DNA of 12,826 nt from Phycisphaerales bacterium (GTDB taxonomy: Bacteria > Planctomycetota > Phycisphaerae > Phycisphaerales > Phycisphaeraceae). How positions within the stretch are numbered: the first letter of the stretch is position 1; each line of letters begins with the position of its first letter. Positions 1 to 7,398 of this stretch are shown one piece after another. The translations under genes were made by a program, and so were the position numbers. The stretch is from positions 1 through 12,826 of the forward strand of contig JAAUTM010000007.1 of the NCBI GenBank assembly GCA_012031455.1, given 5' to 3'. Below the pieces are notes generated by a model that did not search any database, was not told the origin of the DNA, and worked only from the letters and a program-made list of their open reading frames with translations.

Positions 1-757
1 CGTTCAACGATTTGCCTGCGGTGGAAAAAATGCTTCAGGAACACCCGCAACAGGTCGCAGCCATGTGCGTCGAACCGGTGGCAGGGAACATGGGGTGCGT
101 CCCGCCATCGCCCGGCTATTTGCAGGGACTGCGCAACTTGTGCAATCAGCATGGCACCCTGCTTTTATTTGATGAAGTCATGACCGGCTTTCGCGTGGCC
201 TGGGGCGGAGCACAGAATTTGTACGGGGTGCAACCCGACCTGACGTGCTTGGCAAGGTGATCGGCGGAGGGCTGCCCTGTGCAGCCTATGCGGGGCGTGA
301 ACGGCTGATGCGGCAGGTTTCACCCGAAGGTCCGATGTATCAGGCAGGCACGCTTTCAGGCAACCCGCTGGCGATGGCGGCTGGGATGGCGACGCTCGAA
401 GCCTTGCGGGATGGGTCCGTGTACCGCGAAATCGACGACGCAGCCAGCGTGCTCGAAGCCGGTCTGCGAGGCAAAGCGGAGATGGCGGGCGTACCGGTGC
501 GGGTACAACGAATCGGGTCAATGATGACGTTGTTTTTTGTCAGAGAAGACGGAGCAGTGGTGGAGAATTACGAACAGGCCCTGGGCTGCGATACCCAGAA
601 GTACGCGGTGTTTTTCAGGGGGATGCTCGAGCGCGGGGTGATGCTGCCGCCCAGTCAATATGAAGCTTGGTTTGTCAGCAGCGCCCATGATTCGGAGAGC
701 ATCGAACACACCATCGATGCCGCAGGCGATGCACTTGAGGAAGTGGCCAGGAGTTGA
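1..757 (+). CDS. hemL: Glutamate-1-semialdehyde 2,1-aminomutase, 5'-truncated, one frameshift
   Basis: This is the C-terminal ~250 residues of the PLP enzyme that converts glutamate-1-semialdehyde to 5-aminolevulinate in the C5 tetrapyrrole pathway. The reading frame is open from base 3 ([11 protein letters not shown]), so the true start and roughly 170-180 residues lie upstream of the window. Visible family motifs are VEPVAGNMG, the cofactor-contacting [24 protein letters not shown] with the Schiff-base lysine, [13 protein letters not shown], and a late [13 protein letters not shown]. The frame changes near 249-252: the sequence reads TTGGCAAG where TTGGGCAAG would restore LGK, so one G of a GGG run is missing exactly at the catalytic lysine. 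That is more easily a sequencing error than inactivation, because both flanks are well conserved. The gene ends at a TGA just ahead of a heptamer-repeat element. Known family function; the frameshift cause is inferred. Confidence 0.96.
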
Positions 758-763
758 AAAGAT

Positions 764-960
764 GGATCAAGGATGATGGATAAAGGATAATGTTCAATCC
801 AAGTGACTGGCATATCACACGATGATCGTTTTTGGAGAGTGCCAACCATAATCGGTGCTAATGAAAGCTTGCATTGCAGATGGGGCATCTCCAACTGTTC
901 TGAACATTATCCATTATCCATTATCCATTATCCATTATCCATTATCCTTCATCCATTATT
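764..960. repeat. Foldback element built from CATTATC heptamers
   Basis: The hemL-serA gap holds six perfect tandem copies of CATTATC at 905-946, followed by two degenerate units (CTTCATC, CATTATT) to 960. The inverted counterpart lies upstream: GGATCAA, GGATGAT, GGATAAA, GGATAAT and GTTCA at 764-796. The left arm 771-796 matches the reverse complement of 901-926 at 24 of 26 positions, and the innermost 12 bp (TGAACATTATCC) match perfectly. The arms enclose a 104-bp core (797-900) with no ORF of note. The arrangement could be a foldback or MITE-like element, or slippage-expanded heptamers on a pre-existing inverted repeat. There is no transposase. On transcription through the gap it would fold into a long hairpin. 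Confidence 0.8.
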
Positions 961-1033
961 CTCCGATGCGCGTTAAGATGCCTAGCTCGAAGGCATCAGG
1001 AATTACCGACGAATCACTGCGAAGGGAGCTGCC

Positions 1034-2722
1034 ATGGCCGCTGACAAACTGCGTATCCTCGTCCCCGACAAACTTGCTCAGGAAGGGTTGGATTTTCTGG
1101 CGAGCCAGAGCGATGTCGAACTGGTCAGCAAACCCGGCATCACCGAAGACGACCTTGCCAAGATCGCCGGTGAGTTCGACGGCCTGATCGTCCGCTCAGG
1201 CATCAAGGTCACCGCCAAACCCTGCTGGCTCATGGCATGCCCGGTCGGCTCAAGGCGATTGCCCGAGCCGGGGTGGGCGTGGACAACATCGACCTGGAAG
1301 CCGCCACGGAAAAGGGCGTGCTGGTCATGAACAGTGCCGAGGCCTCCACACTTTCCACCGCGGAGCATGCCTTCACTCTGCTCATGGCCCTGTGCCGACA
1401 GATCGGACCGGCGTACCAGACGATGTTCACCGGCGGGTGGGATCGCAACAAGTTCATGGGGCGACAGCTTCACGGGAAAACGCTGGGTGTTGTGGGCTTT
1501 GGTCGTATTGGGCGTACCGTCGCCGAGCGGGCACTGGCATTTGGCATGACGGTGGTGGCGTATGACCCGCTGATCAATGTGCCGACGATGCTCGATGGCC
1601 GGGTGAAGATCTACCGCGTGTTCACGGAGATGTTGCCCCATGTGGACATGCTGACGTTTCACGTCCCGCTCACGGATGAAACCCGGGGCATGCTTAATGA
1701 AGAAACTTTCAAGCTCAGCCGGAAGGGTGTGCTGGTGGTGAATGCAGCCCGTGGCGGAGTCATTGATGAAGTCGGTTTGCTCAAGGCTTTGGAAAGTGGT
1801 CAATGTGGCGGGGCCGGATTGGATGTTTACACCACTGAGCCGCCTCCTGCGGATTTTGCTTTGCGGAAACACCCCAAGGTGCTTTGCACTCCGCATCTGG
1901 GCGCCAGCACGCATGAAGCCCAGCAGGCAGTGTCGATCGCTGCGGCGGAGCAGTTGCTGGAATACCTGCGTGGACAGGGCATTCGCGGAGCGGTCAACGC
2001 TGGTGGCATCAAGGTGGATTTAACCCCGGTGCAGCAGGCGTTCGTGGACCTGGTGCAGCGCATGGCGAGTCTGATCTCCCCGATGATCACCCGCGGCATG
2101 GCTGGCATCACGCTGGAACTCACGGGCAAGGAACTGGCCCCGGCAGCGGCGACGATTCAGCGCGTGGCTTTGGTGAGGTTGCTGCAAAGCCGTTTTGATG
2201 TCCCGGTAAATATCGTCAGCGTGGTGAACACTGCCGAGCAACGTGGCATCCAGTTGCAGGTCATCACCAATGACGATCCCTCCGGCCCGCGTGCCAGCGG
2301 ACCGCAGATCGCCCTGGAAATCAAAGGCCCGCCCGGGAGCGCTCGATCCCAGCACGCTGCAAGGCGATGAAACACGCAGAATCGTGGGACGCGTTTATCA
2401 GGATATGCGGCCACGCATCGTGGAGATTAACCGATATGCCATGGACATGGTGCCCGAGGGTTCCATGGTGCTCATTCAGAACGAAGATCGTCCGGGCATG
2501 ATCGGGCTGGTGGGTAGCCAGTTTGGACAGGCGAAGGTGAACATTGCGGATATGGCGATTTCCCGCAGACAGATTCCGGGACAGCAGGGTTCGGCCACCG
2601 CCCTGATGGTGCTCAAACTGGATGAAGCTCCGCCCGCGACGTTGGTGGAATCGCTGCAGAAACAGCCTGGCATTTTGAAGATCGCTTGTGTGAAACTGGC
2701 TGGGGTGAAAAGCCCGGCGTGA
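1034..2722 (+). CDS. serA: D-3-phosphoglycerate dehydrogenase, long ACT-containing form, two frameshifts
   Basis: NAD-dependent oxidation of 3-phosphoglycerate to 3-phosphohydroxypyruvate, the first committed step of serine synthesis, in the cytoplasm. The start ATG follows AAGGGAG at 1022-1028 by 5 nt. Visible in order: an N-terminal substrate domain (KLRILVPDKLAQEGL, DGLIVRSG), the RAGVGVDNID strand, a Rossmann motif GFGRIG near residue 154, the catalytic arginine in NAARGGVIDE, the glutamate in YTTEPPP, and the histidine in TPHLGAST. An allosteric substrate-binding-type middle domain follows, then a C-terminal ACT domain (NEDRPGMIGLVGSQFG). The length of about 562 residues fits the long form of the family. 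One frameshift lies near 1217-1222, where GCCAAACCC would need one more A to read TAKTLLAHGMPG. A second lies between 2327 and 2345, after KGPPGS, before LDPSTLQGDE. The whole domain set is conserved across both breaks, so a functional gene with consensus errors is likely. The ACT domain suggests serine feedback, which is inferred from the family. Confidence 0.93.
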
Positions 2723-2734
2723 AGATCAAAGGTG

Positions 2735-2756
2735 GCAAAGGCGTCATGGCTTTTGC
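2735..2756. terminator. Hairpin between convergent serA and rrf2 genes
   Basis: GCAAAGGC (2735-2742) pairs with GCTTTTGC (2749-2756) over 8 bp with one G-T wobble and a 6-nt loop. A second small hairpin, CGTGT-GCT-ACACG, lies at 2776-2788. There is no long T run after either, so this is a weak candidate for a shared terminator between two convergent genes. Confidence 0.35.
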
Positions 2757-2809
2757 ACGCTCAATGTTGCCCCAGCGTGTGCTACACGAATGTCATTGAT
2801 GCCGACCGC

Positions 2810-3286
2810 TCACGCCATTTTGATGGGCTTGGATTTGCTCTTGGCCTGTGGCAAGGGCACCTGTAGCGTCACCAGTTTTTCGTGCAAGGCCACGCCCATA
2901 TCCGCCAGGCTGGTCTGCACCAGATAGCGTTTGATCTGCTCACGGATGGGGGTCCACTGCTCATGCTGGGGGCAAGGCTGCTTGTCATCGCACTTGGCAT
3001 GACCCACCACGCAGCGATCCAGCCCTTCGGTGCCATCCACCACGGCCACGATGTCGTAGATGGAAATCTGATTGGCTGGCCGTGCCAGGGCAAAGCCCCC
3101 GCCACGTCCCTTGGCACTGACCAAAAGCCCTTTGCGGACAAGGTCCTGAAAAATCTTGGCCACAAAATGCCGAGGCAGATCGCTGCCTTCGCAAAGCTCA
3201 TCGAGCAATACATAACCATCTGGGCGAACCATGGCCAGGCGGGTCATGGCACGTATCGCATATGCACAGGCATTGGAATAAATCAT
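2810..3286 (-). CDS. Rrf2-family transcriptional regulator, probable Fe-S cluster sensor
   Basis: A DNA-binding regulator of about 158 residues in the IscR/NsrR/RirA superfamily. The N-terminal winged helix-turn-helix is recognisable from YAIRAMTRLA, the helix around LPRHFVAKIFQDLVRKGLL, and the wing SAKGRGGGFALARP. After the dimerisation helix (ISIYDIVAVVDG) come three cysteines spaced C-x6-C-x5-C (C-VVGHAK-C-DDKQP-C-P), the pattern used to hold an iron-sulphur cluster in this superfamily. The tail is basic (KSKSKP). I chose the ATG at 3286 over a TTG at 3316 because the minus strand has AGGAG about 11 nt before it and homology begins at MIYSNACAYA. Directly upstream are TGATAC repeats that could be its own operator. 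Whether it senses Fe-S status, NO or redox cannot be told from sequence. It is convergent with serA and shares no operon. Confidence 0.93.
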   Translation of the reverse strand: MIYSNACAYAIRAMTRLAMVRPDGYVLLDELCEGSDLPRHFVAKIFQDLVRKGLLVSAKGRGGGFALARPANQISIYDIVAVVDGTEGLDRCVVGHAKCDDKQPCPQHEQWTPIREQIKRYLVQTSLADMGVALHEKLVTLQVPLPQAKSKSKPIKMA

Positions 3287-3292
3287 GGAAGC

Positions 3293-3334
3293 TGATACTC
3301 CTGATACGAACCCCAATTGATGATACGAATCCCA
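3293..3334. promoter_or_regulatory. TGATAC direct repeats upstream of the Rrf2 gene
   Basis: TGATAC occurs at 3293, 3302 and 3321. The last two are part of a 14-bp repeat, TGATACGAAyCCCA at 3302-3315 and 3321-3334, 13 of 14 identical with a 19-bp period, close to two turns of DNA. They sit just ahead of the start codon on the minus strand and may be operator sites for autoregulation. This is inferred from position only. Confidence 0.4.
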
Positions 3335-3763
3335 TTTCCCATGAACAGGATTCCCAGTCCCCTAACACCATCGGCACAAAGCCCTACTGTTCTTTGAGCT
3401 TGGAAATATTCTACCCACTTGTCCGATATTGTACTGCCCTGTTGAAAAAATTTTGGGCCGCCCCCCGGACAGGAAATCTTGCCGCTGAGATCGCGGAGAC
3501 CGCAGCGCAGGGTAGGTCAAGCGAGTCGGCGAGTGGACCCACCATCTTCATGCACCAGCCCGAAGCGCAAGCGTGGGTGAATGCAGTGGTCGAGTGGCCA
3601 AGTCAATCGTATCGGTTAGCGCCGCGACTTGTCGCGTCTGGTTGTCGGGTGCCACACTGCGACCCGGAGCGCAGCGCAGGGCGCTGTGTGCCCATCAGTG
3701 CCGCGAGTGACTGATCGTGCCAATCTGTGGTTCCTTGGTTTATGTCCGATCCGTCTTATGACT
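3335..3763. other. Gene-free stretch with three related GC-rich palindromic repeats
   Basis: I see no supportable gene here. Three related GC-rich motifs occur: CCGCAGCGCAGGG at 3500-3512, CCCGAAGCGCAAGCGTGGG at 3559-3577, and CCCGGAGCGCAGCGCAGGG at 3663-3681. The first and third share the 12-mer CGCAGCGCAGGG. The third is the centre of a larger hairpin in which CACACTGCG (3653-3661) pairs with CGCTGTGTG (3682-3690) at 8 of 9 positions. A perfect CGCGAC-TT-GTCGCG palindrome lies at 3623-3636. The motif resembles interspersed intergenic repeats I associate with planctomycete genomes; that link is from memory and unchecked. The open frame 3262-3714 on the plus strand has no recognisable protein character. 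Confidence 0.55.
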
Positions 3764-3854
3764 TTGGACCTTAGACCTTGGACTTTGGACCTTGGACCTT
3801 GGACCTTGGACCTTGGACCTTGGACCTTGGACCTTGGACCTTGGACCTTGGACT
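3764..3854. repeat. Heptamer tandem array, TTGGACC x13
   Basis: Thirteen consecutive 7-bp units occur. Nine perfect TTGGACC copies lie at 3785-3847. They are preceded by TTGGACC, TTAGACC and TTGGACT (3764-3784) and followed by TTGGACT (3848-3854). Because 21 bp equals three units and seven codons, every frame stays open and yields artificial repeat peptides on both strands (for example SKVQGPR on the minus strand). This is the second heptamer array in the window and resembles the short tandemly repeated repetitive (STRR) heptanucleotides described in cyanobacteria. The sequence differs, and no function is visible. Confidence 0.95.
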
Positions 3855-3993
3855 TTATTCCTGCAAGCTTTTCAACTATAATATCCTTGGCTTGCTCATC
3901 GGCAGCCAGCATGCAAAGGACATGCAGCTCGGTTCGGTCCTCGGCGATCTGGCGGACCGGTACGAGTACAGCCCTTACGGGAGACGAAGTACA

Positions 3994-4069
3994 AAAAGGG
4001 GAGAAGTACATATATTGCTCTTGATCACCACATCATGATCATTCAGTTTATATGTACTAATCCCCTTTT
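3994..4069. repeat. 76-bp foldback element, possible terminator for yqgE
   Basis: The left arm 3994-4014 (AAAAGGGGA, GA, AGTACATATA) is the reverse complement of 4049-4069 (TATATGTACT, AA, TCCCCTTTT) except for the two central positions, 19 of 21 paired. The 34-nt loop contains a second inverted pair, TGATCA at 4022-4027 and at 4036-4041. Read on the minus strand, the second arm ends in five T residues (TCCCCTTTTTG) about 90 nt after the yqgE stop, so it could terminate the glnA-yqgE transcript. The length and symmetry also fit a MITE-like insertion. Confidence 0.75.
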
Positions 4070-4077
4070 CTTCTCCT

Positions 4078-4101
4078 CCGGGGCGCTGCGTGGCACCCCG
4101 G
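4078..4101. terminator. GC-rich hairpin just downstream of yqgE
   Basis: CCGGGGCGC (4078-4086) pairs with GCACCCCGG (4093-4101) at 8 of 9 positions with a 6-nt loop. It lies about 56 nt past the yqgE stop on the minus strand, between that stop and the larger foldback element. There is no T run directly after it, so it could stabilise the 3' end rather than terminate transcription by itself. Confidence 0.4.
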
Positions 4102-4156
4102 CACCCACTCGGCCACTTCTCGATGAAAATCCTGTCCTTCAATTTTATCCGTTGGG

Positions 4157-4729
4157 TTAATTCCACGATGGATCGGGGGGCACGATGCGCGGGTTCACCG
4201 GGGCCTGCAGGCGACGAATGAGTTTCTTCCAGTCGGTGGGGGCGGTTTTGAAAATCAGCGGCACACTCGCCGGGAGCACCAGCCATGAGCCGGTCTTCAT
4301 CTCCGTTTCCAGTTGTCCGGCTGTCCAGCCTGCGTAGCCCACGAAAAATTTCACCTCGCGCTGGTTGTGTTCCACGATCCACTGCACTTTTTCCGATTCG
4401 GTGCTGAAATGCACCCCCGGTTGTGCTTGAGGCAATTGCATATCCGTGGAGGCTGGCAAAATTTCAATCTCCCCCGCATCCGCATGCTGATGCACCACCA
4501 TCAGCGGCCCCTGGCAAGGCCCACCCACATGCAGCAAACCATCGGCCTGGCAATCCGATGAACTCACCTGTGCCCAGGCATCCCGCAACGGCGTGTCGGT
4601 CGGTCGATTGAGCACCAGACCCAAAGCTCCATCCCCCCCATGTTGCACAATCAACACCAGCGTCTGCCGAAAGTTGGGGTCCAGCAGATCGGGAGCAGCA
4701 ACAAGGATGTGACCGGCGAGGGTGGTCAT
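4157..4729 (-). CDS. yqgE: YqgE/AlgH family protein (DUF179)
   Basis: A 190-residue protein of the widespread YqgE/AlgH family, whose biochemical role is not firmly established. The usual family order is present: LAGHILVAAPDLLDPNFRQTL at the N-terminus, the glycine-containing GALGLVLNRPT segment, HVGGPCQGPLMVVH in the middle, and the signature VKFFVGYAGWTAGQLE followed by GSWLVLPA near the C-terminus. The length is typical for the family. There is no signal peptide or membrane segment, so it should be cytoplasmic. The start ATG at 4729 lacks a clear Shine-Dalgarno site (AT-rich upstream), which fits translation after glnA, whose stop is only 17 bp away. The two are probably co-transcribed. 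The family name algH comes from an alginate-regulation claim in Pseudomonas, and nothing here supports that role. Confidence 0.93.
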   Translation of the reverse strand: MTTLAGHILVAAPDLLDPNFRQTLVLIVQHGGDGALGLVLNRPTDTPLRDAWAQVSSSDCQADGLLHVGGPCQGPLMVVHQHADAGEIEILPASTDMQLPQAQPGVHFSTESEKVQWIVEHNQREVKFFVGYAGWTAGQLETEMKTGSWLVLPASVPLIFKTAPTDWKKLIRRLQAPVNPRIVPPDPSWN

Positions 4730-4746
4730 GCTTTTATTTTAGATCA

Positions 4747-6159
4747 TCAAACATCAAAGTACATGCAGAACTCATAAGGATGCGGACGGGTGCGGAGTTC
4801 CTGCACTTCGGTTTCGGTTTTGTATCGAATCCAGTGATGAATCAGGTCGGCACTGAACACGTTGCCTTGCAGCAGGTAATCGTGATCGCGTTCCAAGGCA
4901 GTCAGGGCTTCGTGCAGATCGCGCGGGGCGGCATCGATGGCCTGATATTCCGCAGGTTGCAGGGTGGCCAGGTCCTTGTCCATCGGGGCACCGGGATCGA
5001 TTTTATGGCGGATGCCATCGATCGCAGCCATGGTCATGGCGGCAAACGCCAGGTACGGATTGCAGGAGGGATCCGGGCAGCGGAACTCCAGGCGTTTGGT
5101 TTTGGCATTGTCCTGATACATGGGAATGCGCACTGCTGCAGCGCGGTTACGGGTGGAGTAAGTCAGATGCACGGGGGCTTCGAAGCCGGGTACCAGACGC
5201 TTGTAGGAATTGGTGGTGGGGTTGGTGAATGCCAGCAGGGACGGGGCATGTTTGAGCAGGCCACCGATGGCATAGAGGCCGATTTCCGAAAGCCCGGCAT
5301 AGCGTTTCCCATAAAAAAGATTGGTGCCGTTTTTCCAGAGGGAGAAGTGCGTGTGCATGCCTGAGCCGTTGTCACCCAGGAGGGGTTTGGGCATGAACGT
5401 GGCGACTTTTCCATGTCGGGCGGCGACGTTCTTGGCGACATATTTGTAATACATGCAGGTGTCGGCCATGGCCAGCAGTTCCTGGTAGCGCAGGTCGATT
5501 TCCACCTGTCCGCCGGTGGCGACTTCATGATGATGGCCTTCGACAGGGATGCCCCATTCCCGGAAAACGCGCACCATTTCCGAGCGGATGTCGTGGAGGG
5601 TATCGGTGGGGGCACAGGGGAAGATGCCTTCTTTCTGGCGGACCTGCATGCCAAGGTTGGCGGGGTCCATTTTGCCACGGTTCCAGATGCCTTCGGAGGA
5701 ATCGACGAAGTACTCGGCGTGGTTGATGGACTGATCGAAGCGCACCTGATCGAAGATGAAAAACTCGCACTCCGGGCCGAAGTAGGCGGTGTCGGCGATG
5801 TCGGTGTGCCGAAGGTAATCCGCAGCTCTGCGGGCGATGGAGCGGGGGTCCTTGGAATAATTTTTCCGTGTCACCGGGTCCTTGATGTCGCAGAGGATCG
5901 AGAGCGTGGGGTGCTGGTAGAAGGGATCGATGCGGGCGGTCTCGGCGACGGGATAGAGCAGCATGTCGCCTTCGTTGAGGGCCTGCCAGCCGCGCACGGA
6001 GGAACCGTCAAAGCCAAAGCCGTGGGTGAAGGTCTGCGGGGAGAGTTCCTCCGCGGTGAAGGTGCAATGCTGCCAGAGTCCGGGGAAATCGCAGTACACG
6101 GCATCGATGAATTCGATTTTTTTGGTTTTGACCAGTTGCAGAACCTGTTTGGGCGTCAT
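4747..6159 (-). CDS. glnA: Glutamine synthetase type I, lacking the adenylylation tyrosine
   Basis: ATP-dependent ligation of ammonia to glutamate, normally as a dodecamer in the cytoplasm. At 470 residues it has bacterial GSI length, close to the E. coli enzyme (469). Visible: the N-terminal beta-grasp with HGFGFDGSSVRGWQ and NEGDM; metal-binding glutamates in GPECEFFIFD and in EGHHHEVATGGQVEID; the ammonium/ATP loop NGSGMHTHFSL; the glutamate-binding NPTTNSYKRLVPGFEAP; and NRAAAVRIP with RLEFRCPDPSCNPY. At residue 398 (codon 4968-4966, GCC) the sequence is MDKDLATLQP, where adenylylated enzymes have MDKNLYDLPP, so the modified tyrosine is alanine. Control by a GlnE-type adenylyltransferase is therefore unlikely, while feedback or transcriptional control remains possible. 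The start ATG follows CGGAG. It lies upstream of yqgE with 17 bp between them. No frameshift was seen. Confidence 0.97.
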   Translation of the reverse strand: MTPKQVLQLVKTKKIEFIDAVYCDFPGLWQHCTFTAEELSPQTFTHGFGFDGSSVRGWQALNEGDMLLYPVAETARIDPFYQHPTLSILCDIKDPVTRKNYSKDPRSIARRAADYLRHTDIADTAYFGPECEFFIFDQVRFDQSINHAEYFVDSSEGIWNRGKMDPANLGMQVRQKEGIFPCAPTDTLHDIRSEMVRVFREWGIPVEGHHHEVATGGQVEIDLRYQELLAMADTCMYYKYVAKNVAARHGKVATFMPKPLLGDNGSGMHTHFSLWKNGTNLFYGKRYAGLSEIGLYAIGGLLKHAPSLLAFTNPTTNSYKRLVPGFEAPVHLTYSTRNRAAAVRIPMYQDNAKTKRLEFRCPDPSCNPYLAFAAMTMAAIDGIRHKIDPGAPMDKDLATLQPAEYQAIDAAPRDLHEALTALERDHDYLLQGNVFSADLIHHWIRYKTETEVQELRTRPHPYEFCMYFDV

Positions 6160-6295
6160 GGTCGGCTCCGTCGTGGTTGGCTGGGGACTTAGTTACAGCA
6201 TACTCCATGGGCGGAATTGCAGCAGCAGAAAGTGGATTAAGAAAGACGCGAAAAGTTGCGAGGCTCACAAGGCAGGAGGGGCTGAATGGTGCTGA

Positions 6296-7224
6296 TTACA
6301 TGCGGGCCAGCTGATCATCAGCGGGGCGGATGAACGGGGCGGGGCCAAATACTTCCACCGTCGCTCCGCCAGCATCGATCGAACCCTTGCGGCGGTACAC
6401 TTCCATGAGCATCTGCTTCTTCAAATCTGTTGCCGGTTCCAGGTGTTGTTCCATGCCCACGGGCAGGCCCCAGATCACCTGACCCCATGTCGGTACGCAG
6501 GCTCAAACGCAGGCGGCCCATGTCATCACGCCCGGACACATCCACCGCACGGATTTGCCGGTAGTAAGGTTCGTTTTTGAGCTGATCGATGAGGGTCATG
6601 GCTGCGGGCATGGACGGGTCTTCCCACTTTGTGCCATATTTCCCCGGGCCTTGGGGTGCGCCCACGATGATCGGCAATTTGATGAGCTTGAGTTGTTGAG
6701 CCAGATAGGTACCGGGCAGGCGCACGGCCTCGCCATCAATCATCACGAAGTGATCGCTTTTGTTTCACAAAGGCTTTGGGTTCACGATACAGGGCTTTGA
6801 CCTTCACGCCCCCCGCCACGCGCTGCACATACCCCACTTGGGCTACCCAGCCAGATTCGTATAAGGCTCGCACGGCCATGAGCGGACCCTGACGATCCAT
6901 CGGGTCCCGAGCGAATTGCTGGGCTACGAGTTCTTGCAGACGATGGCGGAAGCCCGGCGGCATCCAATCCGGGGCATTCACCAGCCGAACTTTTTCAGCG
7001 GTGATGACCTGTGCCTTTTTCTCCGACACATACATTTTGAGCTGACGCGACATCGGACGGTAGCCAGCCACGATCACCGCAGCAAACACCACAATGGCCA
7101 GCACCTTCAGCCCCCAGAGCGTCCGCTGCGGGTCCCAGGGTTTATCCAGCGCAGGCTTACGCCTGGCCCAGCGCATGAGGGAGGATTGCGACCAACGATC
7201 TTTTATGCTCTTCCAGTCCAACAT
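6296..7224 (-). CDS. ftsQ: FtsQ-like cell division protein, two frameshifts
   Basis: This is probably the bitopic FtsQ/DivIB division protein. After correcting two single-base insertions it is 308 residues. It has a basic cytoplasmic N-terminus (ARRKPALDKPW), one membrane segment at about residues 36-54 (LWGLKVLAIVVFAAVIVAG), a POTRA-like region (ESGWVAQVGYVQRV, VKVKALYREPKAFV), and an FtsQ-type extracytoplasmic domain: MIDGEAVRLPG, LPIIVG, then VIWGLPVGMEQHLEPATDLK. Frameshifts: near 6762-6764 one extra A (minus strand) interrupts AFVNKSDHFVMIDG, and at 6483-6486 one extra G in GGGG interrupts TDMGQVIWG. Removing both makes the length an exact multiple of three. The start is uncertain: I prefer ATG 7224 (GGAAAG 8 nt upstream), since residues read from the GTG at 7362 do not look protein-like. 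It lies outside any division and cell-wall (dcw) cluster, between an AraC regulator and glnA, 136 bp before glnA on the same strand. The family assignment rests on motif resemblance. Confidence 0.75.
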
Positions 7225-7398
7225 CAAAAGTTCTTTCCAGGCCAGCTCTTTGAGGCTTGCCGGCCCATGGCAGGAATTATCGACCATTGCCAGGCCCTGG
7301 CCGTAATGTTCCCATGCTTGGTGGTGGCAAGCGTAGCCATGATTTTGATCACTTTCGGTCACACGCGGCCGGTGGGGGATGAACGTAAACGTACCGGG

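Noticed and set aside
1078..1914. 278-codon open frame antisense to serA
   Set aside because: The histidine- and arginine-rich product is typical of a shadow frame, and serA motifs cover the whole interval on the plus strand.
3262..3714. 150-codon plus-strand frame upstream of the heptamer array
   Set aside because: It begins inside the Rrf2 gene on the other strand and runs through GC-rich palindromes. No protein-like pattern is visible.
3764..3854. CRISPR array
   Set aside because: The units are 7 bp, directly abutting and without spacers. No cas genes are present, and VapD is only Cas2-like in fold.
3616..4011. 131-codon minus-strand frame with repeated SKVQGPR units
   Set aside because: The repeat peptide is forced by the 7-bp tandem array (three units equal seven codons). 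The flanks have no confirmed homology and there is no clear ribosome site.
5413..6192. 259-codon open frame antisense to glnA
   Set aside because: The glycine- and valine-rich product mirrors glnA codon bias. glnA on the minus strand is unambiguous over this stretch.
7225..7362. N-terminal extension of the FtsQ-like protein from a GTG at 7362
   Set aside because: The extra ~46 residues are His/Cys-rich and unlike an FtsQ cytoplasmic tail, and no ribosome site precedes the GTG. The ATG at 7224 is preferred.
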